The notes below the pieces were generated by a model. It was given only the letters and a program-made list of their open reading frames with translations, had not been told where the DNA came from and did no database searches. A DNA stretch of 34,289 bases, from assembly GCA_937884975.1 (NCBI GenBank), contig CAKZZS010000012.1, positions 1-34,289 of the forward strand, written 5' to 3'. Source of the stretch: an uncultured Clostridia bacterium. GTDB lineage: Bacteria; Bacillota; Clostridia; Oscillospirales; Acutalibacteraceae. The position numbers and the translations under genes were made by a program. Position 1 is the stretch's first letter. Each line of letters opens with the position of its first letter. Shown here in pieces: positions 33,038 to 34,289 of this stretch.

Positions 33038-33593
33038 CGATATATTCTCTCCAAACATTAGGAAACTTACGCTGAATAAACATTGCGTATGAGCACTTCG
33101 GAATGTCCCTCATCTTCTTTTCTGATAGGTATGATTTAATCATTTTATACCAATTCTGTAATTCCTTTTCAGACTTGCTTTCAAATCTTGATATTTCTAG
33201 TTCACCTGCTGCAACCTTTTCCATAAAATAGTCATAAGCATTGGGTATTTCAATACATTCTTTAACCGGTATTGGTTTAGTACCAAGTCTTGCACAAGGT
33301 ATGTTTTTGAAAGGAATTATATCTCTTTCATCAGCATCAACGATATATAAATATCCTTTCTTACCTTGTGATATCTCTTCAAATGCATTTGGATATAACT
33401 CATGATAAACTGGAAAACCTTTTTTATTAAAACCATAAGGGAACCAATAGTACGGTCTTTGAACAGCGTTGCAAATATAGAACGCAGACACAACATCTAT
33501 TGTAGTAAAATATATGTATGGTCTGTCATGATCAGCCTGCCGAGGCATAAGCACTTTAATATTTTCTGTATTACTACCGTGGTACAAAATCAT
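33027..33593 (-). CDS. Protein with ADP-ribosyltransferase-like N-terminus
   Basis: 188 residues. The N-terminus ILYHGSNTENIKVLMPR followed by YIYFTT is the pattern of small ADP-ribosyltransferase-fold families (His of YHGS and Tyr of the YFTT strand bind NAD). A final catalytic Glu is not obvious. GYLYIVD and FPVYHELYP are other conserved-looking blocks. The C-terminal third is helical and charged. It lies between the GNAT gene, with no spacer, and the HD-like gene. Whether it modifies anything is unknown; a degenerate structural homologue is equally possible. Confidence 0.5.
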   Translation of the reverse strand: MILYHGSNTENIKVLMPRQADHDRPYIYFTTIDVVSAFYICNAVQRPYYWFPYGFNKKGFPVYHELYPNAFEEISQGKKGYLYIVDADERDIIPFKNIPCARLGTKPIPVKECIEIPNAYDYFMEKVAAGELEISRFESKSEKELQNWYKMIKSYLSEKKMRDIPKCSYAMFIQRKFPNVWREYIDEN

Positions 33594-34229
33594 TTAATCA
33601 CCATTTTTTATTAAAATATGCCAAATGTCACTACCCTCAAATCCACATTTGCGGTAAACTCCTTCAGGATTTGTACGGTTATCACATTCGCCTGATACGG
33701 TTGCAAATTCAGCAATATGTTTCATTGTGTTCAATGCTTTGCATACAAGCGAAGAAGCGATTCCTTTACCTCTATACTCAGGCAAGACCTGTAGCCATTC
33801 AATAACGCCTTCACCTATCTCCGTGTCAAGATCACAAATAATTGAGCCAATTATTTTACCGTCATCAAAAGCACCAATCCAAAGTTCAGGACAATATACC
33901 TTTGTTTTAGTAAGACCGTTTATGTAATCCGCAGATACAAATACATCTGTATGGGTATATGATACGTTTATCATTTTTACTAGTTCATTAATCGCAGTTT
34001 TCGATATAATCCCATAGGTATAATTGTTATTTGTGAAAGTGGGAACATTCTTTAGATTATGAAATAATCTAAAATACTTCTTGTCGTTGTAATCGTTGAG
34101 CATCGCCTTGTCGAAATTGTTGTTATGGACGATTTTTATATTGTCGGGAATGCTCATCTTCTCTGCTTTCCAATATGGAATTGATAAAACGCCACAAGGG
34201 TTTTGTTTGTATTCGTTTATTGAAATCAT
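33594..34229 (-). CDS. GNAT family N-acetyltransferase
   Basis: 211 residues. The C-terminal half carries the GNAT acetyl-CoA motif VLPEYRGKGIASSLV (R-G-K-G-I-A), preceded by the strand IGSIICDLDTEIGEGVIEWL and followed by YRKCGFE, as in standard acetyltransferases. The N-terminal 90 residues match no family I know and may carry the substrate site. The ATG follows GGAG. It is first of three tightly packed minus-strand genes. The acetylated target is not predictable. The 60 bp beyond it (34230-34289) show no gene. Confidence 0.8.
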   Translation of the reverse strand: MISINEYKQNPCGVLSIPYWKAEKMSIPDNIKIVHNNNFDKAMLNDYNDKKYFRLFHNLKNVPTFTNNNYTYGIISKTAINELVKMINVSYTHTDVFVSADYINGLTKTKVYCPELWIGAFDDGKIIGSIICDLDTEIGEGVIEWLQVLPEYRGKGIASSLVCKALNTMKHIAEFATVSGECDNRTNPEGVYRKCGFEGSDIWHILIKNGD

Positions 34230-34289
34230 ATATTTAACTCCATAAAACCAACTGTAAACGGCAAACTATCAAATTGTTTCGTGCCTGTA

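Overview
The window looks like a chromosome segment from an anaerobic, probably gut-associated member of the Clostridia (Oscillospirales/Ruminococcaceae-like). The evidence is the Firmicutes-type gene set (Mini-RNase III, YitT/DUF2179, QueT under a preQ1-I riboswitch, a split transketolase, a heterodimeric ABC exporter, Firmicutes-type LexA boxes), strong TTGACA/TATAAT promoters and AAGGAGG ribosome binding sites. The species cannot be named from sequence alone.

Positions 1-5400, mostly minus strand: a Trk potassium system (trkA-trkH), a BadF/BadG-family N-acetylglucosamine kinase, a QueT queuosine-precursor transporter under a preQ1-I riboswitch, and a 73-residue single-span membrane protein. 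The last gene has a consensus promoter flanked by two LexA (SOS) boxes. About 110 bp further upstream is a second consensus promoter whose spacer is an NrdR-type palindrome, with a second NrdR-like box 32 bp away. This predicts control by DNA damage and by nucleotide status.

Positions 5669-14713, plus strand: a tightly packed, partly overlapping housekeeping run, obgE-mrnC-yitT-lepA-hemW, then two genes for a heterodimeric ABC exporter, closed by a strong terminator.

Positions 14830-21544, minus strand: an unusual operon reading SCP2-like protein, class III aminotransferase, transketolase N-half, transketolase C-half, second SCP2-like protein, then after a hairpin a C_GCAxxG_C_C protein and a GPH-type sugar:cation symporter. 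It starts at a promoter with a palindromic operator candidate. The pathway is not one I recognise. The transketolase C-half has an altered substrate loop. secA is divergent on the other side (21805-24525), followed by tRNA-Ala(CGC).

Positions about 24680-34289: accessory DNA inserted beside the tRNA. A large serine recombinase and a TnpW-like protein lie downstream of a long structured leader with short peptides and an attenuator-like terminator. The leader starts at a promoter carrying two LexA boxes, so excision may be SOS-linked. Next come a DUF4143 AAA ATPase and, divergently, a winged-helix-like protein plus a 946-residue TOTE-type primase/SF2 helicase/PLD protein. The divergent promoters share three iterons. 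Last is a three-gene minus-strand group: a GNAT acetyltransferase, a protein with an ADP-ribosyltransferase-like N-terminus, and an HD-like protein. The far end of the element is not recognisable within the window.
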